23,507 nucleotides of DNA, from the NCBI GenBank assembly GCA_964591565.1, contig CAZQEC010000015.1:1-23507 (forward strand), read 5' to 3'. This stretch comes from CAZQEC01 sp964591565 (GTDB lineage: Bacteria > Patescibacteriota > UBA1384 > CAJBMM01). The translations under genes and the position numbers were made by a program. Shown in pieces: positions 12,397-18,911 of this stretch (its first letter is position 1; each line of letters starts with the position of its first letter). Below the pieces are notes generated by a model. That model made no database searches. It was not told the DNA's origin and saw only the letters and a program-made list of their open reading frames with translations.

Positions 12397-14586
12397 ATGC
12401 GACATCGTTTTTTATATTCGACTTGGTTTGGGCTAGTTATTGGCGGGTTTGTGTCTATCATTTTAACCGTCAACGCTTACCCACTTGATCAATTTGTACC
12501 CGATACTATCTACCAAATTAAATCAACTCACGCCTACGCTGCGTCCGAGTTTGGAGTCAATGACGCCGTTTCATCATTATCCAGCGATAGTGCCAAAACT
12601 GCGGCGGTTAGCAAAATAACTGGGGCTGGTTTTGGTTGGGTGCGCAGTGAAGTTTCATATTCTAGCACAATTGATTATGCTCCTTATGACGCGGCGCATC
12701 AAAAAATCAAAGCGGCCGGCTTAAAGACACTAGTGTTGCTGACCTACCCGGGTTCGGATAAATCGCATGACGATTGGAAGGCGTATGTTACCAGTGTGAC
12801 GAGCCATTTTGGTAGCGACGCCGCGGCTTATGAAATAATGAATGAGGCCGACAACTATTTATCAGCCGCCGACTACGTCACTTACGCTTCAGAAGCCCGT
12901 GACATTATTCTCGCCGCAAACTCAAGCGCCAAAATTATTAGTACCGGCATCACTTCACGAATTGAGGCGACTAATTTCTGGGACGGCATTAAAGCGGCCG
13001 GCGGTTGGGGGTTATTTAACACTTTGGGTCTACACGTGTATCACAGTGGAAACCCGGAAAAGGTTAATTTTGGTGGTGGTGATTTAGTTGGTGAATTAGA
13101 TCGCGTGGTGGGAAATATAAATAAAAATGGCGGCGGCAAAACCATTTGGGTGACCGAAACCGGTTACGCTTCGAGCATTGGCGCTGACAATCAGGCCAAT
13201 TGGTACGCTAGAGCGCTGACAATGATGCAAAGCGTCAGTCTAGTTGAGCGAGTTTTTATTTATCGGCTATACGATGGATCAGGTGACACCTACGGCATAT
13301 TAAACAGCTCTTTGGCTGAAAAATCATCTTACTCCATAGTTAAAGACGCTGTTAATTTCTTATCTGGCGCAGGATCTGGCACAAAACTGACACCGCAAGG
13401 CAAAACTGCATTGGACAGTTTGGAGAGTGTGACAAAATGGGACACAACTCCAACATCGAATGGTTCGACTACCTTGTCGTCTGTTACCGGATACACTGGC
13501 AACGGTATGAAGATTGAATACTCGTTTAATAGTGACTCCGCGTACGCCATCGCCGAAAAAAATATCGCCATTTCCGGCACCCCAACCGCCATCGCGTCAT
13601 GGATAAATGGTGACGACACCAAAAATGTATGGAAATTTCGTTTTAAGGATAAAAACGGCGAAACATTTCAAACCGATTTAGGTTCAATTCCGGCCGGTTG
13701 GCACTATAAGCAATTTAGTATTGGTGTTGATGATGCTGTGACCAGCTGGGGTGGCGATGGCAAAATAGATTTTCCGATTAGTTTTAACGCCATAGTGCTC
13801 GATCGGCAAGGCGGGGCGGCCAGCGCCAGCGGCATAGTTGATGAGATCATTGCCATTAGCGGTAGCGCCGATTTGAACGCGTATCAATTTGGGGCGAACG
13901 TGGCTTACTGGAAGGCAAGTGGTTCTAACACGGCTACTTTATGCGGTGCCACGCGCACTTTCACCGAGACACCACAATATCTCACCGGTGTTTCGTGTTC
14001 AGATACCCCGACTAGTACAACTACAAGCTCGTCTTCGTCCTCTTCATCTTCAACGACAACTACATCTAAGAAAAAAAGTACTAGCACTGGTGTGGCTAAA
14101 ACAGCCACCACGGTTGTTAAGTTGATAGCCGACAAGGCAAAAACAACTATTCGAGCCGATGGCGCTTCGGTGATAGCGGATAATAAATCTAGCTACAAAT
14201 TGGTAGTAATCGTCAAAGACGCCAGCGATAAAATTATTATTGAACAAAAACCAACGATTACCGTGAGTGGAAATAATAACACGGTATCAGATACGGTGTT
14301 AATTGGTAATGAATGGATTACCGAAATTAAATCAAGTGAAGCTGGTGAGAAAGAGGTAACAGTAAAAGTGGGTGATACGGATCTCGGCAGTATTAAGATC
14401 ACATTTGTGGCGATTCCAGAAGTAAAATCACCGCCAAAAATTGAACTTCCTATTATGGAGAAGCCCATTGAAACAAAAGATTCGCCAATTAATCGATGGC
14501 TCGCTCTTTCAATCGGTATAGCCGCGCTTGGATTGGTAGTGTTGCTGACTTGGCGCCTGCGAGCTATGTTACTAAAACATTCGTAA
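12397..14586 (+). CDS. Surface-anchored glycoside hydrolase-like protein with Ig-like domain
   Basis: The 729-residue protein starts with a signal/membrane segment (about 9-27). Residues 50-320 follow a clan GH-A (beta/alpha)8 barrel: WVRSEVSYS, LKTLVLLTYPG, then YEIMNEADN with the acid/base candidate Glu150 (Asn-Glu pair), LGLHVYHSG, and TIWVTETGY with nucleophile candidate Glu254. After it come a carbohydrate-binding-like strand region (about 340-500), a Ser/Thr linker (540-572) and an invasin-like Ig domain (about 573-690, KAKTTIRADGASVIADNKSS). It ends with a C-terminal membrane helix (WLALSIGIAALGLVVLLTW) and a basic tail. The enzyme is therefore probably held on the cell surface, cleaving host or environmental glycans; the substrate is unknown. 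The gene upstream of dnaG is full length. Confidence 0.8.
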   Translation: MRHRFLYSTWFGLVIGGFVSIILTVNAYPLDQFVPDTIYQIKSTHAYAASEFGVNDAVSSLSSDSAKTAAVSKITGAGFGWVRSEVSYSSTIDYAPYDAAHQKIKAAGLKTLVLLTYPGSDKSHDDWKAYVTSVTSHFGSDAAAYEIMNEADNYLSAADYVTYASEARDIILAANSSAKIISTGITSRIEATNFWDGIKAAGGWGLFNTLGLHVYHSGNPEKVNFGGGDLVGELDRVVGNINKNGGGKTIWVTETGYASSIGADNQANWYARALTMMQSVSLVERVFIYRLYDGSGDTYGILNSSLAEKSSYSIVKDAVNFLSGAGSGTKLTPQGKTALDSLESVTKWDTTPTSNGSTTLSSVTGYTGNGMKIEYSFNSDSAYAIAEKNIAISGTPTAIASWINGDDTKNVWKFRFKDKNGETFQTDLGSIPAGWHYKQFSIGVDDAVTSWGGDGKIDFPISFNAIVLDRQGGAASASGIVDEIIAISGSADLNAYQFGANVAYWKASGSNTATLCGATRTFTETPQYLTGVSCSDTPTSTTTSSSSSSSSSTTTTSKKKSTSTGVAKTATTVVKLIADKAKTTIRADGASVIADNKSSYKLVVIVKDASDKIIIEQKPTITVSGNNNTVSDTVLIGNEWITEIKSSEAGEKEVTVKVGDTDLGSIKITFVAIPEVKSPPKIELPIMEKPIETKDSPINRWLALSIGIAALGLVVLLTWRLRAMLLKHS

Positions 14587-14672
14587 TCAATTCTTGCGGA
14601 TGTTATCACAATCCGATCATTTTCATCATTGCCCGAACGTGCTACACTTTACTCGTAAATGGAGTGCGTAAA

Positions 14673-16409
14673 TTGGCCGATGTTGAAGAGATCAAAAAAA
14701 GATTAGACATTGTGGCAATTATTAGTGAATATTTGCCACTCAAAAAAGCTGGCGTCACTTACAAAGCGCTGTGTCCTTTTCATAGCGAGCGCACGCCATC
14801 GTTTACCGTGTCCGCTGAACGTGCCAGTTGGCACTGTTTTGGTTGTAATGAAGGTGGCGATATTATTAGCTTCGTGCAAAAAATTGACGGGCTCGATTTC
14901 AGAGAAGCCCTAGAGCGTCTGGCCACTCGGGCCGGGGTTGAACTGGATGATCGCCCCGTTAATCAAGCCAAGCGTTCGGAAAAATCTCATCTATTTGAAG
15001 TAATGAACGTATTGGCCAATCTCTATCACGAGCTTTTATTACATCATCCGTCGGCCGAAATTGCTCGGCAGTACTTGGCAAAGCGCGGCGTTTCATCGGA
15101 CATAATTGAACAATGGCGCTTAGGGTACGCTCCAAACGCCTGGCACACCGTGGATCACGCGCTGGTCAAAAAAGGGTTTGACGTCAGTCTATGCCATAAA
15201 TCTGGTATGTCGGTGCAAAAAGGGCAAGACCGGGTTTACGATCGTTTTCGCGATCGGCTGATGTTTCCGATTGATGATGTTAGTGGTCGTATCGTCGGGT
15301 TTACTGGGCGAGTTTTGACTGATGGCGACGACCAAGCTAAATATATTAATACGAGCGAATCGTCAATTTTCAAAAAAGGCGAAGCGGTTTTTGGCATTAG
15401 TCACGCCAAAACGGCCATTCGCGAGGCAGGCCGGGCGATGATGGTTGAAGGGCAAATGGATTGCCTGACAGCGCACCAATTTGGATTTGCAAACACCGTT
15501 GCCACTTCTGGAACTGCTTTAACCGCTGAACACGTTTCCCTGTTAAAACGCTACACCGACACCATTGTTTTTGCCTTTGATAATGATGATGCTGGTCAAA
15601 AAGCGGCTTATGCGGCGATTTCGCTTTGTTTTGTGGCCGGTGTAAATCCTCTGATCGTGCGCATACCACTCGGCAAAGATCCGGACGAAAGTATTCGTCA
15701 AAATCGCCAAGAGTTCGCTAACGCTATTGAAAATGCGCAGTCGGCGGTCAACTATTTTCTTCAATCGTCTCTCGATCGAATCAAAGAACCAAACGCGGTT
15801 GCCAAAAAAACCATTACCGACCAGCTGTTGCCATTGGTGCGTTTGGTCAAAAATCAAATCGAACAGGCCGAATATATTCGCTTAATATCTGAACAACTGA
15901 ACGTTTCGGAGTCCTCTGTTGAGCGTCAACTGCGCCAAACTAGAGTGGATCAAACTGAGCGTCCAGATCAATTGAGTCAGCCCAAAGCTCCAGAGGTGTT
16001 GGATTTGGAGCGTTTAGTGATTGGACTTTGTGTTGCTTATGATCAACTGATACCGCCATTGCCACCAATTTTGTTTGAAAATAGCGCTTTGCAAAAGATT
16101 TATGAAATTATTACATCCGCCCAAAAGAATCAGCAAAAATTGGCTGATCAGCTAAAAACATTACCCAAAGAGTGGCAAGATCGAGTTAATGCACTTGTTT
16201 TTGAAACCTTGCGCCGTCATGAAAAGTTAGAGGTTGGTGATATTAAAAAAGAGATTATCGAAGCGCTGGATCGTCTGGCCAATCGTGACCGCGAGACGCG
16301 AATTGCAAGTCGGGCCCAAGCTATTGCGCAAGCGTTTAGCCAAGGTGACAAGGCCAAGGCGCGTGAGTTGCTCGGATCGCTTAATTCTGATACAATAAAC
16401 AGTAAATAG
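14673..16409 (+). CDS. dnaG: DNA primase
   Basis: DnaG makes RNA primers for replication. The CHC2 zinc finger uses Cys34, His37, Cys55 and Cys58 (CPFHSERTPSF...WHCFGCNEGGD), followed by the RNA-polymerase-like core and the TOPRIM segment with Glu259 (AMMVEGQMDCL) and Asp303/Asp305 (AFDNDDAGQK). The C-terminal part (about 430-578) is the helicase-binding region. The frame is open upstream to 14496, overlapping the glycosidase gene, but TTG 14673 has GGAG 8 bases before it and gives the family N-terminus ADVEEIKKRLDIVAIISEYL, so it is preferred. The length (578 residues) is normal. It is followed 28 bases later by rpoD, as in the conserved macromolecular-synthesis operon; rpsU is absent. Confidence 0.95.
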   Translation: MADVEEIKKRLDIVAIISEYLPLKKAGVTYKALCPFHSERTPSFTVSAERASWHCFGCNEGGDIISFVQKIDGLDFREALERLATRAGVELDDRPVNQAKRSEKSHLFEVMNVLANLYHELLLHHPSAEIARQYLAKRGVSSDIIEQWRLGYAPNAWHTVDHALVKKGFDVSLCHKSGMSVQKGQDRVYDRFRDRLMFPIDDVSGRIVGFTGRVLTDGDDQAKYINTSESSIFKKGEAVFGISHAKTAIREAGRAMMVEGQMDCLTAHQFGFANTVATSGTALTAEHVSLLKRYTDTIVFAFDNDDAGQKAAYAAISLCFVAGVNPLIVRIPLGKDPDESIRQNRQEFANAIENAQSAVNYFLQSSLDRIKEPNAVAKKTITDQLLPLVRLVKNQIEQAEYIRLISEQLNVSESSVERQLRQTRVDQTERPDQLSQPKAPEVLDLERLVIGLCVAYDQLIPPLPPILFENSALQKIYEIITSAQKNQQKLADQLKTLPKEWQDRVNALVFETLRRHEKLEVGDIKKEIIEALDRLANRDRETRIASRAQAIAQAFSQGDKAKARELLGSLNSDTINSK

Positions 16410-16437
16410 CACTAATTATGATCAATTTGAGTACAAT

Positions 16438-17571
16438 ATGACTAAACGAGTTGTCAAACTAAAAATTGAAGAACCGTTGGATTTTCAGGAACAGTTGATC
16501 GCCTTGATTCGCAAAGGACGTCAACACGGTTTTGTGACCATGCAGGAAATGTTGCAAGCATTTCCGAACATTGAAGACGATATTTCACAACTAGACGCGT
16601 TGTTTGATTACTTTTTCAAGCGCGGCGTAGAAGTGAAGGAATCGGTGACAAGCGGTAGTTTGCTTGATCGCATTATTGATCCAACCGGGCGTAAATCTCC
16701 TACTGGTGAGGACGAACTAGATTCGATTGATTTGCGTGATATCTCGGATGATTCAGTGCGGATGTATTTACGTGAGATTGGTCGCATTGCTCTGCTTTCG
16801 ACTGCCGAAGAAGTAAAACTGGCCAAACAAATGGCTAAAGGCGACGAATTGGCCAAAAAACGCCTGTCGGAAGCCAACTTGCGCTTGGTTGTATCTATTG
16901 CTAAAAAATACATCGGTCGCGGGTTGCAATTGCTCGATTTAATTCAAGAAGGCAACACAGGATTAATGCGAGCGGTCGAAAAGTTTGATTACCGCAAGGG
17001 CTACAAGTTTTCCACCTACGCCACATGGTGGATTCGCCAAGCCATTACGCGCGCTATCGCTGATCAAGCTCGCACTATTCGTATTCCAGTGCACATGATT
17101 GAAACCATTAATAAATTAATTCGGGTTCAGCGCCAACTGGTCCAAGATTTGGGCCGCGAACCATTACCAGAAGAAATTGCGACCGAAATGGGGGTAGATG
17201 TAGATAAGGTGGAGCACATTTTGCGTATTAGCCAAGAAACGGTGTCGCTCGAATCACCAGTTGGTGAAGAAGAAGACTCAAAATTGGGTGACTTTTTGGA
17301 AGACAAAGAGTCGCTTTCGCCACAAGAGTCGGCCATTTATCAACTTTTGCGGGGACACGTTGATGAATTTTTGGAGTCGCTGGCTCCGCGTGAACAAAAG
17401 ATTTTGCGCATGCGTTTTGGTTTGAATGAAGAGGGTAAAGCGCACACTTTGGAAGAAGTAGGGCAGGAGTTTGGCGTCACTCGGGAGCGCATTCGCCAAA
17501 TTGAGGCGAAAGCATTGCAAAAACTGAAAAAACACGAAGAATCGCATAAGTTAAAAGATTATTTGCGCTAA
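16438..17571 (+). CDS. rpoD: RNA polymerase primary sigma factor
   Basis: This is a complete, short primary sigma factor (377 residues). Region 1.1-like N-terminus (15-80), region 1.2 (DSVRMYLREIGRIALLSTAE, 105-124), region 2 core (LRLVVSIAKKYIGRGLQLLD, EGNTGLMRAVEKFDYRKGYK) and region 2.4 (FSTYATWWIRQAITRAIADQ, 191-210) appear in order. They are followed by region 3 (PVHMIETINKLIRV) and region 4 (LAPREQKILRMRFG...VTRERIRQIEAKALQKLKK). It recognises -35/-10 promoters such as those listed here, which are near the TTGACA/TATAAT consensus. It lies just downstream of dnaG and is probably cotranscribed. The ribosome-binding site is weak (TTGAG). Confidence 0.96.
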   Translation: MTKRVVKLKIEEPLDFQEQLIALIRKGRQHGFVTMQEMLQAFPNIEDDISQLDALFDYFFKRGVEVKESVTSGSLLDRIIDPTGRKSPTGEDELDSIDLRDISDDSVRMYLREIGRIALLSTAEEVKLAKQMAKGDELAKKRLSEANLRLVVSIAKKYIGRGLQLLDLIQEGNTGLMRAVEKFDYRKGYKFSTYATWWIRQAITRAIADQARTIRIPVHMIETINKLIRVQRQLVQDLGREPLPEEIATEMGVDVDKVEHILRISQETVSLESPVGEEEDSKLGDFLEDKESLSPQESAIYQLLRGHVDEFLESLAPREQKILRMRFGLNEEGKAHTLEEVGQEFGVTRERIRQIEAKALQKLKKHEESHKLKDYLR

Positions 17572-17597
17572 AGTTTGTGCAGTTTGATTTTCCTAGA

Positions 17598-17626
17598 TTG
17601 TCAAGCGACGCTCATTTTGGTATCAT
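17598..17626 (+). promoter_or_regulatory. Promoter upstream of the GIY-YIG / tRNA-Asn unit
   Basis: TTGTCA (17598-17603) and TATCAT (17621-17626) are 17 bp apart, predicting transcription from about 17633. No other comparable promoter lies between it and tRNA-Asn, so it probably served the tRNA before the nuclease gene was inserted. Confidence 0.55.
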
Positions 17627-17657
17627 ACGAAGGTGAAAATGATTACTCCATTTTTGC

Positions 17658-17713
17658 GAGAGTTGTTAAAAACATTTATTCCCCGCCTGCCTGCCGCAGG
17701 CAGGGTAGCGCAG
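17658..17713 (+). repeat. Direct repeat 1: partial nuclease end and tRNA-Asn 5' copy
   Basis: 17658-17685 matches 17949-17976 at 25 of 28 positions. After the inserted palindrome, GTAGCGCAG (17705-17713) matches 17977-17985. Without the palindrome the copy contains TCCCCGGTAGCGCAG, exactly tRNA-Asn bases 1-15, and then diverges. Confidence 0.75.
17686..17704. repeat. 19-nt palindromic element inserted in the tRNA-Asn 5' copy
   Basis: CCTGCCTGC and GCAGGCAGG flank a single C, a perfect odd palindrome. It sits precisely between TCCCCG and GTAGCG, which are adjacent in the real tRNA gene. It resembles small dispersed palindromes that I recall from CPR genomes. No second copy was noticed in this window. 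Confidence 0.65.
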
Positions 17714-17737
17714 AATAGGAGGTGGTATATTTAATTA

Positions 17738-17980
17738 ATGTGGTATACGTATGCCTTGATATCTCTAAAGGATAATCATCTGTATATAGGTATGACACAG
17801 GACGTTTTGTCACGATTGAATCGACACAACAGCGGTTCGGTCAAATCTACAAAACCCAGAAGACCATTTAGGCTAATTCAGCAATGGGGTCATTCATCCG
17901 TAACCGAAGCGAGAACCCATGAGTTATTTTTGAAAAGCGGAAAAGGCAGAGAGTTTATTAAAACATTTATTCCCCGGTAG
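17738..17980 (+). CDS. GIY-YIG nuclease family protein ending inside tRNA-Asn
   Basis: The 80-residue protein is a stand-alone GIY-YIG domain. WYTYALISLKDNHLYIGMT (2-20) supplies the paired Tyr/YIG strands, and QDVLSRLNRHNSG (21-33) the catalytic Arg helix. TKPRRPFRLIQQWG and EARTHELFLKSGKGREFIKT follow. Small proteins of this type belong to the UPF0213/UvrC-like branch, often spread between genomes, with unproven nuclease targets. The last codons, P-R-stop, are read from the first ten bases of tRNA-Asn (17971-17980). AGGAGGT at 17717-17723 is 14 bases before the ATG, too far to be ideal. TATATT (17726-17731) 6 bases before the ATG offers a leaderless alternative. The gene sits between the tRNA promoter and the tRNA. 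Confidence 0.88.
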   Translation: MWYTYALISLKDNHLYIGMTQDVLSRLNRHNSGSVKSTKPRRPFRLIQQWGHSSVTEARTHELFLKSGKGREFIKTFIPR

Positions 17981-17985
17981 CGCAG
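17949..17985 (+). repeat. Direct repeat 2: nuclease end and tRNA-Asn 5' end
   Basis: This is the intact partner of 17658-17713. Its second half is the functional tRNA-Asn 5' end. Recombination between the two repeats would delete about 290 bases and the nuclease gene. Confidence 0.7.
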
Positions 17986-18045
17986 CGGTAGCGCAAGTGA
18001 CTGTTAATCACTTGGTCGTCAGTTCGAATCTGACCCGGGGAGCCA
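17971..18045 (+). tRNA. tRNA-Asn (anticodon GTT)
   Basis: Acceptor stem TCCCCGG (17971-17977) pairs with CCGGGGA (18035-18041), followed by discriminator G and encoded CCA (18043-18045). The D-stem is GCGC/GCGC. The anticodon arm AGTGA-CTGTTAA-TCACT places GTT at 18003-18005, and the T-arm is GTCAG-TTCGAAT-CTGAC. All stems are perfect. The first ten bases also encode the end of the GIY-YIG protein on the same strand. Confidence 0.96.
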
Positions 18046-18085
18046 TGAACCACTCGCTCATTTCATTCGCTTCGAATTCATGGCT
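18041..18085 (+). repeat. Inverted copy of the tRNA-Asn 3' end (post-tRNA hairpin)
   Basis: AGCCATGAA (18041-18049, including CCA) pairs perfectly with TTCATGGCT (18077-18085). The loop begins with CACTCGCTCAT (18051-18061), also found after tRNA-Ser. There is no T-run, so it is not a standard terminator. The rest of 18046-18168 holds no gene. Confidence 0.5.
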
Positions 18086-18131
18086 TCGCCGTTTGACTCT
18101 GTATCGGCAGGAGTATTGCAGATCAACAGTG

Positions 18132-18149
18132 TTAGATGTACACTTCTAA
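18132..18149. promoter_or_regulatory. Imperfect palindrome upstream of the HicBA-like pair
   Basis: TTAGATGTACACTTCTAA matches its reverse complement at 14 of 18 positions. It lies 20 bases before the antitoxin start, where a HicB operator would be expected. This is inferred from position only. Confidence 0.3.
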
Positions 18150-18168
18150 TTGAATCAGGATATTTAAG

Positions 18169-18492
18169 ATGGGGTTATTGAAGCGAGGCACAGACTACAT
18201 TGTCAAAATTGCTTCTGGCACTTATGTACCAAGAGGACTATTTGAGTTATCTGAATATTTTCGTATTAACGAACCGATTAAATTTGAGTTTTATAAGGAA
18301 GATGGAAAATTAATCGCTGTTAGCACTAACTTTCGTCAAGGTAGTATTATTACAAGCGGAAAAAATCCTCAAGAGCTTGATGTGAATATAAAAGATGCTA
18401 TTCTAACTTCGTTTGAAGTACCTTCCTCGTATGCGAAAGAAGCCGGTGTAAGCCGTGTTGATGAGCGGAAGCAAGAGTATGCCCTCGCGTAG
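18169..18492 (+). CDS. HicB-like antitoxin
   Basis: This 107-residue protein precedes a HicA-type toxin. It contains a strand-rich core (IVKIASGTYVPRGLFELSEY, IKFEFYKEDGKLIAVSTNF, GSIITSGKNPQELDVNIKDA) followed by the helix ILTSFEVPSSYAKEAGV. V-S-T-N-F...G-S-I-I-T-S-G-x-x-x-x-E-L...N-I-x-D-A-I-L is the partial RNase-H-like fold of HicB-type antitoxins that bind HicA. It lacks an obvious separate DNA-binding domain. AGGA 8 bases before the ATG is the likely ribosome-binding site. The toxin gene starts inside its 3' end, so the two are cotranscribed and coupled. Confidence 0.72.
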   Translation: MGLLKRGTDYIVKIASGTYVPRGLFELSEYFRINEPIKFEFYKEDGKLIAVSTNFRQGSIITSGKNPQELDVNIKDAILTSFEVPSSYAKEAGVSRVDERKQEYALA

Positions 18493-18724
18493 TGAATTGC
18501 CTAGCGGTCTCTCTCGCACTAGGTTTATGAAAGCGTTGGTACGATTAGGATTTGAAATTGATAAAACTGGTGGAAGCGGAAGCCACTACAAGGTGACTTG
18601 GCCAAAAAATCAAAAGTCTATTACCCTGCCCCATCGTTTCGATAAGGATGTACTTTACTACATCCTCAAGGAAATTGAAAAAGTAACCGGTGTTACATGG
18701 GATGAGATTAGGAAAAGACTCTAG
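18479..18724 (+). CDS. HicA-family mRNA interferase toxin
   Basis: From ATG 18479 the protein is 81 residues. FMKALVRLGFEIDKTGGSGSHYKVTWP, SITLPHRFDKDVLYYILKEI and the end TGVTWDEIRKRL form the small dsRBD-like HicA fold, with the catalytic histidine in GGSGSHY. HicA cuts mRNA without needing the ribosome when not bound by HicB. The reading frame is open to GTG 18455 and ATG 18461, so a longer start is possible. ATG 18479 overlaps the antitoxin by 14 bases and gives a usual toxin length. The toxin looks intact, in contrast to the RelE-type toxin at 6876. Confidence 0.85.
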   Translation: MPSRSELPSGLSRTRFMKALVRLGFEIDKTGGSGSHYKVTWPKNQKSITLPHRFDKDVLYYILKEIEKVTGVTWDEIRKRL

Positions 18725-18725
18725 T

Positions 18726-18748
18726 CACCCCGACGCAATGGGGTGTTT
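18726..18748 (+). terminator. Weak terminator-like hairpin after HicA
   Basis: CACCCC (18726-18731) pairs with GGGGTG (18740-18745) around an 8-nt loop, followed by only TTT. It begins right after the HicA stop. Confidence 0.4.
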
Positions 18749-18828
18749 ACGGGTGATAATAGACTACTGAACGCAGGGTGGACTTTAATGTAGCCAAATC
18801 CGTGTTTAATTAGTACCCGTCCCCTCCC

Positions 18829-18907
18829 TTTTGCAACTGATGCTCATATAGTATTATTAAAACACGGAGATTATATTCCCAGTTTTAGTAATGGTAAAAA
18901 GGAGGGG
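18829..18907 (+). promoter_or_regulatory. Promoter and ribosome-binding site of the giant surface protein
   Basis: TTTTGC (18829-18834) and TATTAT (18852-18857) are 17 bp apart. AAGGAGGGG (18899-18907) is a strong ribosome-binding site that fixes the TTG start at 18912. Just upstream of the -10 region, CCCCTCC (18821-18827) is the exact complement of GGAGGGG (18901-18907). Confidence 0.45.
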
Positions 18908-18911
18908 TTCA

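Larger units (their letters stand above)
17639..17734 (+). pseudogene. Remnant of an older GIY-YIG gene end plus tRNA-Asn 5' fragment
   Basis: A 31-codon frame reads FLRELLKTFIPR, matching the end of the intact nuclease (FLKSGKGREFIKTFIPR) with five residues missing in frame. It then runs through a copy of the first 15 bases of tRNA-Asn that is split by a palindrome. AAGGTG precedes the ATG, but translation is doubtful. I read it as the junction left by an earlier copy of the nuclease-tRNA unit. Confidence 0.5.

Noticed and set aside
14496..14672. Extended N-terminus of DnaG overlapping the glycosidase gene
   Set aside because: The 59 extra residues do not fit DnaG, and TTG 14673 has a ribosome-binding site and gives the family's normal start.
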